This document shows positions 17,341-25,229 of a DNA stretch of 64,000 nt, piece after piece. The translations under genes were made by a program, and so were the position numbers. The notes under the pieces are model-generated. The model was not told the origin of the DNA. It worked only from the letters and a program-made list of their open reading frames with translations, and did not search any database. Location of the stretch: assembly GCA_003576535.1 (NCBI GenBank), contig QXCQ01000234.1, positions 190 through 64,189 on the forward strand. Direction: 5' to 3'. Position 1 is the stretch's first letter, and every line of letters begins with the position of its first letter. The stretch comes from Nakamurella silvestris (GTDB taxonomy: Bacteria > Actinomycetota > Actinomycetes > Mycobacteriales > Nakamurellaceae).

Positions 17341-18374
17341 CGTGCATCTCCGGCAGTTGCGATGCGGCCTTCGGCGCTGCGCCGACGGATCACCAGGGCG
17401 ATGTGGCCGATCTTGGTGCGGAACTTCTGGATCGGGGTGGGCGGCAGGTGGCGCTGGGCGCCCTTGGCGAAATGCCGCTCCACGTAGAACTGTCCGATGG
17501 TGAGCACGGTCGTGACCACGATGTACCAGAAGGTGGCGACGATCAACAACGGGATCGGTCGTCCGTTGCGGCCGAGGATCACCTGGGCCTGGTAGAACAG
17601 TTCGGTCACGGCGACCGCCGAGAGCAGCGAGGTGGACTTGACCATCCCGATGATCTCATTCGTCGCATTCGGCACGATGGCCCGCATGGCCTGCGGCAGA
17701 ATGATTCTCAGGAACTGGCGACGACGGGGGATCCCCAGGGCCGCAGCGGCCTCACTCTGTCCGGGATCGACCGAGATGATGCCGGCCCGGATGATCTCGG
17801 CGGCATAGGCGGCCTGGTGCAGGGACAGCGCGATGAGGGCGGCCACGAAGGGGGAGAACAGACTGCGGGTGGAGAAGTCGAAGAAGGAGGGCCCGAAGGG
17901 GACCCCGAGGCTGACCGTCTTGTACAGGGCCGAAATGTTGAACCAGATCAGGATCTGCACCGGCAGCGGGATGGAACGGAAGGCCCAGACGAACACCCAG
18001 GACACCACGTTGAGCAGCGGGATCTTGGACAACCGGGCAGCGGCGATGCCGATACCCGCCAGGAAACCGATCAGCACGGCGTAGAGGGTCAGTTCCAGTG
18101 TCAGCTTGAGCGCGTTCAGGATGGACGGTGCGAAGACGTACTGCTGGAAGGTCTTCCAGTCCCAGGTCTTGTTGGTGATCAGACCGTGGATGAACTGGGC
18201 GGAGAGCACCAGCACCACCACGGTGGCGAACCAGCGCCAGGGGTGCCAGACCCGGGCCACCGACAAGGTTTCGACCTTCAGGTCTGTCGGCGGCGGCGTC
18301 GATGCACCGCGGCCTGCGGCGGCCGGCGCCGGCGGGGTCGGCGCGCTGTCTGGTGCGGTGATGGAGAGCGTCAT
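17337..18374 (-). CDS. Amino acid ABC importer permease
   Basis: The 345-residue membrane protein belongs to the HisM/GlnP/TcyB permease family. The first 30 residues are Ala/Pro-rich. Hydrophobic helices follow near residues 55-75, 100-125, 145-165, 195-215 and 285-305. The EAA loop reads [22 protein letters not shown] and is the docking site for the ATPase. It is the first gene of the minus-strand operon, preceded by a 550-base leader containing a SAM-IV riboswitch and a leader peptide. GAGGA lies nine bases before the ATG. Confidence 0.93.
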   Translation of the reverse strand: MTLSITAPDSAPTPPAPAAAGRGASTPPPTDLKVETLSVARVWHPWRWFATVVVLVLSAQFIHGLITNKTWDWKTFQQYVFAPSILNALKLTLELTLYAVLIGFLAGIGIAAARLSKIPLLNVVSWVFVWAFRSIPLPVQILIWFNISALYKTVSLGVPFGPSFFDFSTRSLFSPFVAALIALSLHQAAYAAEIIRAGIISVDPGQSEAAAALGIPRRRQFLRIILPQAMRAIVPNATNEIIGMVKSTSLLSAVAVTELFYQAQVILGRNGRPIPLLIVATFWYIVVTTVLTIGQFYVERHFAKGAQRHLPPTPIQKFRTKIGHIALVIRRRSAEGRIATAGDAR

Positions 18375-18505
18375 GGGAGTGGTCCTCGTTCAAAGGGCAT
18401 CGGATGCGGACCGCGGGGCCGACCGAGGTGTTCCACGTCGGTGCGAGAGCAGCGGTGAGGGTGGCGCAGCCGGTCACCGACGGTGCGCTCGAGGAGCGAG
18501 GCGGT

Positions 18506-18553
18506 GACGAGCAGGAAGACGAGCAGGAAGACAGGCAGGAAGACAGGCAGGAA
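18506..18553 (+). repeat. Four 12-bp tandem repeats
   Basis: Two copies of GACGAGCAGGAA are followed by two of GACAGGCAGGAA. On the minus strand they lie in the leader between the leader-peptide stop and the permease start. They may be slippage-prone or may shape the RNA; no known element matches. Confidence 0.8.
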
Positions 18554-18639
18554 GCGAATTAGCGGTTGCAGCGCACTACCTGTCGCAGTACTGCCGAGGC
18601 ATCACTGCAAGAGGTGGTGGTCCGTTCGAGCCGGTCGCG

Positions 18640-18777
18640 TCAGGGTCGACAGAGGGCCGAGGCGAATCGGCAGAGGTCCACGTGCCGCCGCGCGGCGAGT
18701 ACATCTGTGCTGCTGGTCGGTGAAGTCCGGCCGGTATCGCTGTGGTTGCAGGTGCTCGACCTGTTCAAAGGAACCAC
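18640..18777 (-). CDS. Leader peptide of the RRHVDL...SALC type
   Basis: The 45-residue frame ends RRHVDLCRFASALCRP, which matches a recurrent actinobacterial family of short putative leader peptides found before sulfur-metabolism and transport genes. No ATG is available. The GTG at 18777 has GAAGGG nine bases upstream and is the likely start. It begins about 35 bases after the SAM-IV aptamer and ends 265 bases before the permease gene. The likely role is translation-dependent control of the ABC importer by cysteine or a related signal. The C-terminal motif is strong evidence; the start is not settled. Confidence 0.65.
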   Translation of the reverse strand: MVPLNRSSTCNHSDTGRTSPTSSTDVLAARRHVDLCRFASALCRP

Positions 18778-18810
18778 GATTGACAGCCCTTCGCTCTTGT
18801 CAGGGCTTGC

Positions 18811-18925
18811 GCCCACGCTTGCAGTGACCCGGTCGGGTCCTTGCCTGGTCGTCATCCGGAGCACCCCACCGTGAGAGGAGGGTTGCTGTCCAACAAGCCG
18901 GAGCTGCACGTTGGAACTCGTGACC
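18811..18925 (-). promoter_or_regulatory. SAM-IV riboswitch
   Basis: Read on the minus strand it opens GGTCACGAGTTCCAACG and carries CTTGTTGGACAGCAACCC, GGGGTGCTCCGGATGA, GACCAGG and a 3' GCAAGCGTGGG. These are the same conserved blocks as the copy at 8.3 kb. It begins at the predicted transcription start of the ABC importer operon. Confidence 0.9.
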
Positions 18926-18932
18926 GATACAG

Positions 18933-18961
18933 ACGTTAGCTAACTTTAGTAAAAAGGTCAA
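18933..18961 (-). promoter_or_regulatory. Promoter of the ABC importer leader
   Basis: On the minus strand TTGACC and TAACGT are 17 bases apart. The predicted start (about 18926) coincides with the first base of the SAM-IV aptamer. Confidence 0.75.
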
Positions 18962-18964
18962 CAA
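18942..18964 (-). promoter_or_regulatory. Candidate sulfur-regulon operator, copy B
   Basis: TTGTTGA, nine bases, TAAAGTT on the minus strand. The conserved half-site contains the start of the -35 box. A bound protein here would cover the promoter. Confidence 0.5.
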
Positions 18965-19130
18965 GGTCGTTCAATGAGCTGGATCACGTGGTCCGCACAG
19001 GTGGGCGCGCCGGGTCCGAAGGTCAATTGCACTGTGCCGCCTGCGATCTGCCGCGCGGGGTTCGGCTGTGCGGGTTCGATGTGACCAAACCTGCCCGGCC
19101 TTGACAGCCTTGCGTGGTCCTGTCACCCTC

Positions 19131-19153
19131 AAGTTGACCGAACTGATCAGGTT
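19131..19153 (+). promoter_or_regulatory. Candidate sulfur-regulon operator, copy C
   Basis: AAGTTGA, nine bases, TCAGGTT, just upstream of the monooxygenase/ssuE operon. It overlaps a possible promoter (TTGACC, 16 bases, AACAGT, 19134-19161). A second TTGACA box lies at 19101. Confidence 0.45.
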
Positions 19154-19217
19154 TGAACAGTGCGGAGCAGCCGGTGATCCGGTGCCCGCGGTCGATCGCC
19201 TAGTCCTTGGAACGCCC

Positions 19218-20399
19218 ATGACGTCCATCCTCGACGGCAGTTCTGTGCGCGACGGAGCCGAGGTACACACCCCGTCCGGCCGGCACACGCTTCGCCGCCC
19301 CGTTTTCAACTGGTACCTACCCACCAGGGGAGATTCACATGATCCGGGAGTCATCACACCCGTGGAAGGCCTGGTTCACCGCCCGGATCGGACGGCTGAC
19401 CTCGATTACCTGGCGCTGGTGGCCGGTGCAGCAGAGCGCGCCGGATTTGATGCCGCGCTCACTCCCGTGGGTCTAGCGTGCATCGACCCGTGGATCCTGT
19501 GTTCGGCCCTTGCCGCCAGAACATCGCACCTGAAGTACATCATCGCCTTCCGGCCCAGCCTCGCGTCGGCGACGTTGCTCGCACAGCAGGCCGACACCTT
19601 CCGCCGGCTCTTCGGCGAACGGCTCATCCTCAACGTCACCACCGGAGGCTCGCCTGTCGAACAGGCCGCCTACGGTGAACACGGCAGTCACGACGAGCGG
19701 TACCAGCGGACGGACGAAGCCCTCCAGGTCATCCGGCCGCTGTTGGCCGGCGAGCAGGTCACGGTACGGGGGGACCACCTCGACGTCCGGGACGCCCGGC
19801 TGACCAACCCGGGAACGGCCTCGGTCCCGATCTATTTCGGTGGGGCCTCGCCGGCCGCGGTGGACGTGGCCGCCAGGCAGGCCGACACCTACCTTCTCTG
19901 GGGCGAGCCGCCCGCCGACGTGGCTGAGCGGATCCGCGTGGTGAAGGCGCGGGCCGCTGCGGTCGGACGGACCCTGCGGTTCGGCCTGCGGGTGCACATC
20001 CTGACCCGCGACACGGCCGCACAGGCCTGGGACACGGCCGAGCAGATGCTCGCCCGGTTCGACCCGTCGGCCGTCGCCGGACTTCAGCGGCGTCTGGCCG
20101 GCATGGACTCCCACGGACAGGCCCGGATGACCGCCCTGCACCCGGGCCGGTCCGTCCGCAGCGCCGACCTGGTGGTGTCACCCAACCTCTGGGCCGGGAT
20201 CGGCCTGGTGCGCGAGGGTGTCGCCACAGCTGTCGTGGGCAGCCATGACGAGGTCGCCGCTCGGCTCAGCGACTACGTTGATCTGGGTGTGGACGAGTTC
20301 ATCCTGTCCGGGTATCCACACCTGGAGGAATCGCTGCGGGTCGGCGAAGAGATCATCCCGCGGGTACACGCGCTGAGAACGCAGATAGGTGCAGCATGA
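19218..20399 (+). CDS. Luciferase-like FMN-dependent monooxygenase (SsuD-type)
   Basis: The 393-residue product resembles alkanesulfonate monooxygenase SsuD: FNWYLPTRGDS at the start of the barrel, RTADLDYLALVAGAAERAGF, FRPSLASATLLAQQADTF, LNVTTGGSPVEQAAYG, HDERYQRTDEAL and IYFGGASPAAVDVAARQAD. It should desulfonate an organosulfonate using FMNH2 from the SsuE-like protein encoded next (ATGA overlap). The ATG at 19218 is taken as the start although its ribosome binding site is weak; an in-frame GTG at 19182 is possible. The gene diverges from the SAM-IV-controlled ABC importer. There is no SAM-IV leader here; control may go through the inverted repeat at 19131-19153. Confidence 0.9.
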   Translation: MTSILDGSSVRDGAEVHTPSGRHTLRRPVFNWYLPTRGDSHDPGVITPVEGLVHRPDRTADLDYLALVAGAAERAGFDAALTPVGLACIDPWILCSALAARTSHLKYIIAFRPSLASATLLAQQADTFRRLFGERLILNVTTGGSPVEQAAYGEHGSHDERYQRTDEALQVIRPLLAGEQVTVRGDHLDVRDARLTNPGTASVPIYFGGASPAAVDVAARQADTYLLWGEPPADVAERIRVVKARAAAVGRTLRFGLRVHILTRDTAAQAWDTAEQMLARFDPSAVAGLQRRLAGMDSHGQARMTALHPGRSVRSADLVVSPNLWAGIGLVREGVATAVVGSHDEVAARLSDYVDLGVDEFILSGYPHLEESLRVGEEIIPRVHALRTQIGAA

Positions 20400-20926
20400 A
20401 GATTTCGATAGTCGCCGGCAATCCCAAGGCGAAGTCCCGCACGTTGGAGATCGCCGAGGCGTTGACCCGGCGGATCGTGGGAAGGGTTCCCGAGACCGAG
20501 GTGGCCACGATCGATCTGGCCGACATCGCCGGTCGGCTCTTCGACTGGTCCGACGACGGTGTCCAGGAGCTGAACCGGGAGGTTGCCGCCTCCGACCTTC
20601 TGATCATCGCCACCCCCACCTACAAGGCCAGCTACACCGGCTTGTTGAAGGCCTTCCTCGACCGGTACCCCACCGACGGGCTGCTGGGCACGACCGCGAT
20701 CCCGCTGATGACCGCCGGCAGTGATCTGCACGCCCTGGCGTCCGAGGTCCACCTGCGGCCCCTGCTCGTGGAACTCGGCGCCTCCGTGCCCACCCGGTCC
20801 CTGTTCTTCGTGATGAGCCGGTACGAGCAGCTCGACGAGGTCGTCGACACCTGGTTCGAGGCCAACTGGCCGCACCTGGAGTATCTTGTCCCGCAGACAC
20901 TGCCGATCGGTGGGACCGGGAGATGA
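20396..20926 (+). CDS. NADPH-dependent FMN reductase (SsuE-type)
   Basis: The 176-residue flavodoxin-fold protein reduces FMN with NAD(P)H for the upstream monooxygenase. MKISIVAGNPKAKSRTLEIA gives the FMN phosphate loop. ATPTYKASYTGLLKAFLDRY is the conserved central motif, and PLMTAGSDLHALASEVHLRPL follows. Both ends overlap neighbours by ATGA, so the three genes form a tightly coupled operon. It closely parallels the reductase half of the fusion protein at 8702-9826 but has no GNAT domain. Confidence 0.93.
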   Translation: MKISIVAGNPKAKSRTLEIAEALTRRIVGRVPETEVATIDLADIAGRLFDWSDDGVQELNREVAASDLLIIATPTYKASYTGLLKAFLDRYPTDGLLGTTAIPLMTAGSDLHALASEVHLRPLLVELGASVPTRSLFFVMSRYEQLDEVVDTWFEANWPHLEYLVPQTLPIGGTGR

Positions 20927-21795
20927 CCGTCCTGGACACGGATCCGGGGATCGACGCGGTGCCGACCGCCCTGCAGGCGCTGAAGGCGGGGCGGTGTGTC
21001 GTCCTGGTGGACGAGTCCACCGATCGACCGGCGGAGGTACTGGCGGTGGTCGGTGGGGACGGCGGCCGCGCCTGGGAGCTGCTGTCCCGCATCGGTGACG
21101 GCACCCTGCGCACCGTGGGTGAGGTCGCCACCGATCCGAAGGGCGTCTGGACCGCGGGTCACGCGGCCGCGACCCTGTTGCAGGTGGCGGGGGTTCCCTT
21201 CGCGGCGGCGCTGACCTCACTGCCCGAGAACGGTCTGCCGCGGTGGGAACGTGCACGCGAGACCGCGCGGGAGCTCGGCACCTCGGTGCTCACCGTGCAG
21301 CAGATCGCCCAGCATTCCCTGTCCGGCACCATCGCCTTCGAATCCTCCGGTCCGGCAAGGCTTCCCACCCGGTTCGGCGACTTCGACGCCCATTGCTACC
21401 GCTTCGCCGGTGACGAGGCCGAACACCTGGTACTCACCTCTGGCTCACCCTGGTCCGTCGACACCCCGGTCCGGATCGCGGTGCATCGCGAATGCCGCAA
21501 CGGCGATGTCTTCGGCGATCTGCTGTGCCGGTGCCGCCGGCATCTGGAGGAGTCCCTCACCTCGATCGCCGCGCCGGTGTCCGGGGTCGTGGTGTACCTG
21601 CGCCAGTCCGGCCTGACGGTGTTCGAGATGGCCACCCGCGTGTACACGATCCTGGGAGACCTGGGGATCCGTCGTGCCCGGTTCGGCGAATCCGGCTCCG
21701 CTGCCGACGAGCCCTCGGTGTTGGCGGTCCTCGCTGCGCTGAATGCACTGCACCACGAGGACATCCATGGCACGCCGGGTGGCGTGGGGTTCTGA
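20923..21795 (+). CDS. RibBA-like protein with altered catalytic motifs
   Basis: The 290-residue protein has two parts. Residues 15-125 weakly resemble 3,4-dihydroxybutanone-4-phosphate synthase (ALQALKAGRCVVLVDE) but lack its acidic metal-site motif. Residues 145-270 resemble GTP cyclohydrolase II: RFGDFDAHCYRF, VHRECRNGDVFGDLLCRCRRHLE keeping all three zinc Cys, and VVVYLRQSG. The usual EGRGIGL with the catalytic Arg is replaced by SGLTVFEM, and the C-terminus is shorter than in RibA. It is coupled to the FMN reductase gene, so a flavin-related role in the desulfonation system is likely, but it is probably not the housekeeping riboflavin enzyme. Activity cannot be predicted. Confidence 0.75.
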   Translation: MTVLDTDPGIDAVPTALQALKAGRCVVLVDESTDRPAEVLAVVGGDGGRAWELLSRIGDGTLRTVGEVATDPKGVWTAGHAAATLLQVAGVPFAAALTSLPENGLPRWERARETARELGTSVLTVQQIAQHSLSGTIAFESSGPARLPTRFGDFDAHCYRFAGDEAEHLVLTSGSPWSVDTPVRIAVHRECRNGDVFGDLLCRCRRHLEESLTSIAAPVSGVVVYLRQSGLTVFEMATRVYTILGDLGIRRARFGESGSAADEPSVLAVLAALNALHHEDIHGTPGGVGF

Positions 21796-21822
21796 TCCCC
21801 GGGATTGGTAGTCTTCACGGCC

Positions 21823-22383
21823 ATGAGGCCCGACGTGTATGTGCTGAACGGGATCTCGAGTTCGGGCAAGAGCTCGATCGCCCGGCAGCTGCAGAACCTG
21901 CTGCCGGAGACCTACCTCCGGTTCAGTGTCGACGACTTCGTCGACGCCCTTCCGGAACGGCTGACTTCGGGGGAGCAGGGGATCGGCTTCGGGTCGGACG
22001 GCCGGGTCCAGGTCGACGACACCTTCGTCTCGCTGGAGCGCTCCTGGACGGCGGGGATCGCGGCCATCGCCCGCGCCGGGACCGGGGTGATCCTGGACGA
22101 CGTCTTTCTCGGCGGTACGGCCTCCCAGGAGCGGACACGCACCGGGCTCGCCGGCCTGAACGTGTGCTGGGTCGGGATCCATTGCGATCTGGCAGTGGCA
22201 GTGGAGCGCGAGGCGGCCAGGGGGGATCGTGCGCCGGGAATGGCCGCTTCGCAGATCGACCTGGTGCACCGCGGTGTCGGCTACGACGTCGAGGTCGACA
22301 GCACGGATCTGGCCCCTGCCGAGTGCGCGGCACGGATCGTCGCGGCTGCTGCCGCAGCCCTGGGCGGAAGGAACGACCGATGA
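21823..22383 (+). CDS. CPT-like kinase (chloramphenicol phosphotransferase-like P-loop protein)
   Basis: The 186-residue P-loop protein begins DVYVLNGISSSGKSSIARQL, with Walker A GISSSGKSS. It has FSVDDFVDALP, with the acidic residue expected for catalysis, and VILDDVFLGG. This matches the chloramphenicol 3-O-phosphotransferase-like family, most of whose members have unknown small-molecule substrates. Resistance is not implied. The ATG at 21823 has no good ribosome binding site; an in-frame TTG at 21805 is possible. Its stop overlaps the start of the HAD phosphatase gene, so the two are co-translated, perhaps acting on one phosphorylated metabolite. Confidence 0.8.
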   Translation: MRPDVYVLNGISSSGKSSIARQLQNLLPETYLRFSVDDFVDALPERLTSGEQGIGFGSDGRVQVDDTFVSLERSWTAGIAAIARAGTGVILDDVFLGGTASQERTRTGLAGLNVCWVGIHCDLAVAVEREAARGDRAPGMAASQIDLVHRGVGYDVEVDSTDLAPAECAARIVAAAAAALGGRNDR

Positions 22384-23084
22384 GCGCTTCGGCTCCCGGT
22401 GTGACAGCGGTGCTGTGGGACATCGACGGAACGCTTCTGCACGCGGGCAGGGTGGCGGTCGGTGCCTTCCTGGATGCGGTCGCCGAGGTGGCCGGTACCA
22501 GGCCGGACGGCCGCGGACTGGACCTGGGGGGCCGGATCGACCCGGAGATCGCCGCCACGCTCCTGCAGTCCATCGATGCCGACATCGCCCTGGTACCAGC
22601 GGTTCTGGTCCGGCTGCACGAGCTGGCGACCGCGCGGGCGGCCGATTTCGAGCACCAGGTGGTCCCGTTGGCGGGTGTCCTCGAACTGGTGACGGCGTTG
22701 GATTCGGCCGGGGTGTGGCAGACGGTCGTCACCGGCAACATCGAGAGCATAGGTCGGTTGAAACTCCAGGCGGGTGGTCTGGTTCCGTTGATCGACGTCT
22801 CGCTGGGCGGGTTCGGTGACCACGGGAGCACCAGGGTCGAGGTGGGTCGGCGGTCCCTGGACCGGCTGGTGGCCGCAGGTTGGGACGGCGACCTGTCCAG
22901 GTGCTGGATCATCGGTGACACCCCGCGTGACCTGCAGTGCGCCAGGGCGCTGGGGGTGCGCTGCGCGTTGGTCGGGACCGGCCGACATTCGGTGGAGTCC
23001 ATGGCCGACCTCGGGGCCGACATCCTGCTCCACGGACTGGATCAGGCCGAGGAACTGCTCAGCCGGTGGGGTCTGGAGCAGTGA
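22380..23084 (+). CDS. HAD-superfamily hydrolase (phosphoglycolate phosphatase-like)
   Basis: The 234-residue protein has the HAD motifs: motif I VLWDIDGTLLHAG with the nucleophile Asp, motif II TVVTGN, a motif III Arg/Lys near VEVGRRSL, and motif IV CWIIGDTPRDLQCA. The cap is the small helical type typical of phosphoglycolate phosphatase and beta-phosphoglucomutase relatives. GGAAGG precedes the ATG, which overlaps the stop of the CPT-like kinase gene (ATGA). The substrate is not known. A long palindromic repeat follows its stop. Confidence 0.88.
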   Translation: MSASAPGVTAVLWDIDGTLLHAGRVAVGAFLDAVAEVAGTRPDGRGLDLGGRIDPEIAATLLQSIDADIALVPAVLVRLHELATARAADFEHQVVPLAGVLELVTALDSAGVWQTVVTGNIESIGRLKLQAGGLVPLIDVSLGGFGDHGSTRVEVGRRSLDRLVAAGWDGDLSRCWIIGDTPRDLQCARALGVRCALVGTGRHSVESMADLGADILLHGLDQAEELLSRWGLEQ

Positions 23085-23093
23085 ACCCCACCC

Positions 23094-23163
23094 GTTCCCG
23101 CGCACGTTCTTGCTCCTCGCGCACGATGTTAGGTGCGCGAGGACGAACAGCGTGCGCGGGAAC
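23094..23163. repeat. Palindromic repeat family 1, copy 1
   Basis: An inverted repeat with arms of about 30 bases: the left arm starts GTTCCCGCGCACGTTCTTGC, the loop is near GATGTTAG, and the right arm ends CGTGCGCGGGAAC. It lies between two convergent genes. Seven related copies occur in this window, all after gene ends. Confidence 0.9.
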
Positions 23164-23172
23164 AGGGGGTGT

Positions 23173-23832
23173 TCAGGCTTTGAACTCCGCCGGACGTACC
23201 GGGCTCGTCGCGGCCAGCGCCGCGATGGTCTCCTCGATGCCGAAGTTCTTGCCGTACACCGGGGTTCCCGGCTGCTGACGCCAGGACTCGGCGAGGGTGC
23301 CGCCGTCGACGGCGTCGAAACCGAGCTCCTCCACGAGCTGGAAGACCTGATCCTTCGCCGGTCCGGGCTCTCCCGCGATCGGGAGCGCGATCCGGCCCTC
23401 GGTGCCCTGAGGCACACCCTTGTTCTGCAGGTGCTTCCACCAGATCCCGTTGAAGACCTTGTAGACCGGAACCCCCAGATGTTCGGCCACCCAGACACTC
23501 TCGGGCTTGCCCGCCTCGATCTCCTCGATCAGGCCGTCCCGCTGTTGTGGGTAGTAGTTGTTCGTCTCGATCACCGGTGCCCCGGGGGCTGCGCCTGCCA
23601 CGATGCCCGCCGCCAGGTCCGGGACGTTCTTCTGCGGGATGCTGACGATCACCAGATCGGCGTCCTTGGCGGCGTCGGCGGCCCAGACCGCGGTCGCCCC
23701 GGTCTCGGCGGCCAGATCGGCCAGGGTCTGCGGGTCACGTGAGTTCGACACGGCGACCGTGTGGCCCAGGCTCGTCAGCCGGCGGGTGAGGGTCCCGCCG
23801 ATCTCTCCGGCACCGATGATTCCGATTCTCAT
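23173..23832 (-). CDS. NADPH:F420 oxidoreductase-like Rossmann protein
   Basis: The 219-residue protein has the N-terminal fold MRIGIIGAGEIGGTLTRRL and SNSRDPQTLADLA, followed by DLVIVSIPQKNVPDL and VIETNNYYPQQRDG, as in the F420-dependent NADP oxidoreductase (Fno-like, PF03807) family. Many members act on other substrates, so whether F420 is used is uncertain. It is monocistronic, bounded by a terminator upstream and a palindromic repeat just downstream. Confidence 0.8.
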   Translation of the reverse strand: MRIGIIGAGEIGGTLTRRLTSLGHTVAVSNSRDPQTLADLAAETGATAVWAADAAKDADLVIVSIPQKNVPDLAAGIVAGAAPGAPVIETNNYYPQQRDGLIEEIEAGKPESVWVAEHLGVPVYKVFNGIWWKHLQNKGVPQGTEGRIALPIAGEPGPAKDQVFQLVEELGFDAVDGGTLAESWRQQPGTPVYGKNFGIEETIAALAATSPVRPAEFKA

Positions 23833-23897
23833 ACCGTCTCCTCTGGCTGCGCTGTTGAAAGTCCTTCTCCGTCAACCGCAGGCCGAGCGGAACGATT

Positions 23898-23936
23898 CCC
23901 GGGCAGGGACCACATCACTGCACGGTCCCTGCCCGG
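23898..23936 (-). terminator. Terminator after the carbonic anhydrase gene
   Basis: GGGCAGGGACC pairs with GGTCCCTGCCC across a 12-base loop, eight bases beyond the carbonic anhydrase stop. Confidence 0.75.
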
Positions 23937-23943
23937 CGGGTGA

Positions 23944-24438
23944 TCAACTCGCGTCGACCTCGTTCAGCAGACCGGTGGCGACGTCGAACACGAACCCCCG
24001 TACCTGGTTGGTGTCCGGGATGAAGGCGCTGGTGCGGATACGGGCCAGGGACTGGCGGACATCGGTGTCGAGATCGCTGAAGGCCTCGGCCGCCCACGGC
24101 GGCTTGATCCCGACCTCGTCGGCGATGTCGCCCTTGAAGGCATCGTCGGTGAAGGTGAGCATGCCGCAGTCGGTGTGGTGGATGAGGATGATCTCCCTGG
24201 TGCCCAGCAGTCGTTGGCTGATGGCCAGGGATCGGATCTCGTCGTCGGTGATCACACCGCCGGCGTTGCGGATGACGTGAGCTTCCCCGTCCGCGAGACC
24301 GAGGATGCCGTAGACGTTGAGGCGGGCGTCCATGCAGGCCACCACGGCGACGTGGCGGGACGGCGGCAGGGGGAGCGGGCCGGTGAAGGACCGGGCGTAG
24401 GACCGGTTGTTGGACAGGTACTCGTCGGTGACGGACAT
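23944..24438 (-). CDS. canA: Beta-carbonic anhydrase
   Basis: The 164-residue enzyme interconverts CO2 and bicarbonate. Zinc ligands are the Cys in VACMDARL (with the Asp-Arg dyad), His in LIHHTDCG, and the Cys of that motif. Its N-terminus DEYLSNNRSYARSFTGPLPLP and C-terminus RGFVFDVATGLLNEV resemble Rv1284 (CanA) of M. tuberculosis, as recalled. Rv1284 lies beside the sulfate-assimilation genes cysDN there; here it sits near a rhodanese and methionine importer genes. The gene stands alone, with its own terminator. Confidence 0.93.
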   Translation of the reverse strand: MSVTDEYLSNNRSYARSFTGPLPLPPSRHVAVVACMDARLNVYGILGLADGEAHVIRNAGGVITDDEIRSLAISQRLLGTREIILIHHTDCGMLTFTDDAFKGDIADEVGIKPPWAAEAFSDLDTDVRQSLARIRTSAFIPDTNQVRGFVFDVATGLLNEVDAS

Positions 24439-24485
24439 CGTGACTCCTGATCGGTGGGAGGCGGTGGCGGCCGGGCGGTCCGCGC

Positions 24486-24534
24486 GGAACGGGGAACGGG
24501 GAACGGGGAACGGGAAACGGAGAACGGGGAGCGT
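24486..24534 (+). repeat. Heptamer tandem repeat
   Basis: About seven degenerate copies of GGGGAAC lie upstream of the carbonic anhydrase start. It is a simple-sequence tract prone to slippage. It does not lie in a gene. Confidence 0.75.
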
Positions 24535-24690
24535 GGGAACGACCGGGGATTGCGCAGCGCCCGCAGACCGTCATGCTGGCACAGAACCAGGGACGGGTGG
24601 GGGCCACGCGGGTGAATTCCATCTTTGGAGTCGGTCCCGGAATCCGTTGGTGGGAAAGCGAAGTCCCGAACAGCTGGCCAGGGATCAGTA

Positions 24691-24713
24691 TTGTTGATAA
24701 TTTCAGTCAAGAA
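24691..24713 (+). promoter_or_regulatory. Candidate sulfur-regulon operator, copy D
   Basis: TTGTTGA, nine bases, TCAAGAA: the most symmetrical copy, in an A+T-rich patch 150 bases before the rhodanese gene. It contains a possible TTGATA or GATAAT promoter box. Confidence 0.5.
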
Positions 24714-24863
24714 ACCCTTTCGGGTATCTCGGCCCGGGTGTTCCGGTCCGGTCGTGTCCGGGAATCCCCGGGCCCGCCTCGGCGTTTGCCGTGGTGGTGC
24801 GATCAGCCGATCGCCGCCCACTCTCTACGAACCGACCGCACGGCGGCCGGAAAGGAACTCGCG

Positions 24864-25229
24864 ATGAGCGAATCGACCATCTCCGACTCGACCACTGCCG
24901 ATCCGGCTCTGGTCGCTCCTGCCGTAGCCGCCGAGAAGGTGGCGCAGGGCGCACTGCTGATCGATGTGCGCAGCGAGGGCGCGCGGACGAAATTCGGCAC
25001 CGTTCCCGGCGCCGAGGTGGTTGCCAAGGACGCGGTGCAGGAGCGGTTCGGACAGGTGTCCGCCGCCGACGGGGAGATCGTCGTGTTCTGCGGCTCCGAG
25101 GTCGGATCCGGCCCGGTCGTGGCGCAGCTCGTCGAGCTCGGCTACACGCGGGTGAGCCACGTTGCAGGCGGGTATCCCGAGTGGCAGGCCGCCGGGTTGC
25201 CGACAACCCCTGGTGTCGCACCCGAGTAA
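24864..25229 (+). CDS. Single-domain rhodanese-like protein
   Basis: The 121-residue protein is a rhodanese-homology domain: ALLIDVRSEGARTKFGTVPGA at the start, VVFCGSEVGSGPVVAQLVELG with the active-site Cys, and VSHVAGGYPEWQAAGLP at the end. Such proteins carry persulfide sulfur. The ATG at 24864 has AAAGGA seven bases before it. A candidate sulfur-regulon operator lies upstream at 24691, and metNIQ follows downstream behind a long leader. The donor and acceptor are unknown. Confidence 0.88.
   Translation: MSESTISDSTTADPALVAPAVAAEKVAQGALLIDVRSEGARTKFGTVPGAEVVAKDAVQERFGQVSAADGEIVVFCGSEVGSGPVVAQLVELGYTRVSHVAGGYPEWQAAGLPTTPGVAPE

Noticed and set aside
20923-21795. Housekeeping riboflavin synthesis enzyme RibBA
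   Set aside because: The catalytic Arg loop and RibB acidic motif are missing, so it is described as RibBA-like only.
21823-22383. Chloramphenicol resistance gene
   Set aside because: Only the general CPT-like fold is seen. Family members mostly have other or unknown substrates.
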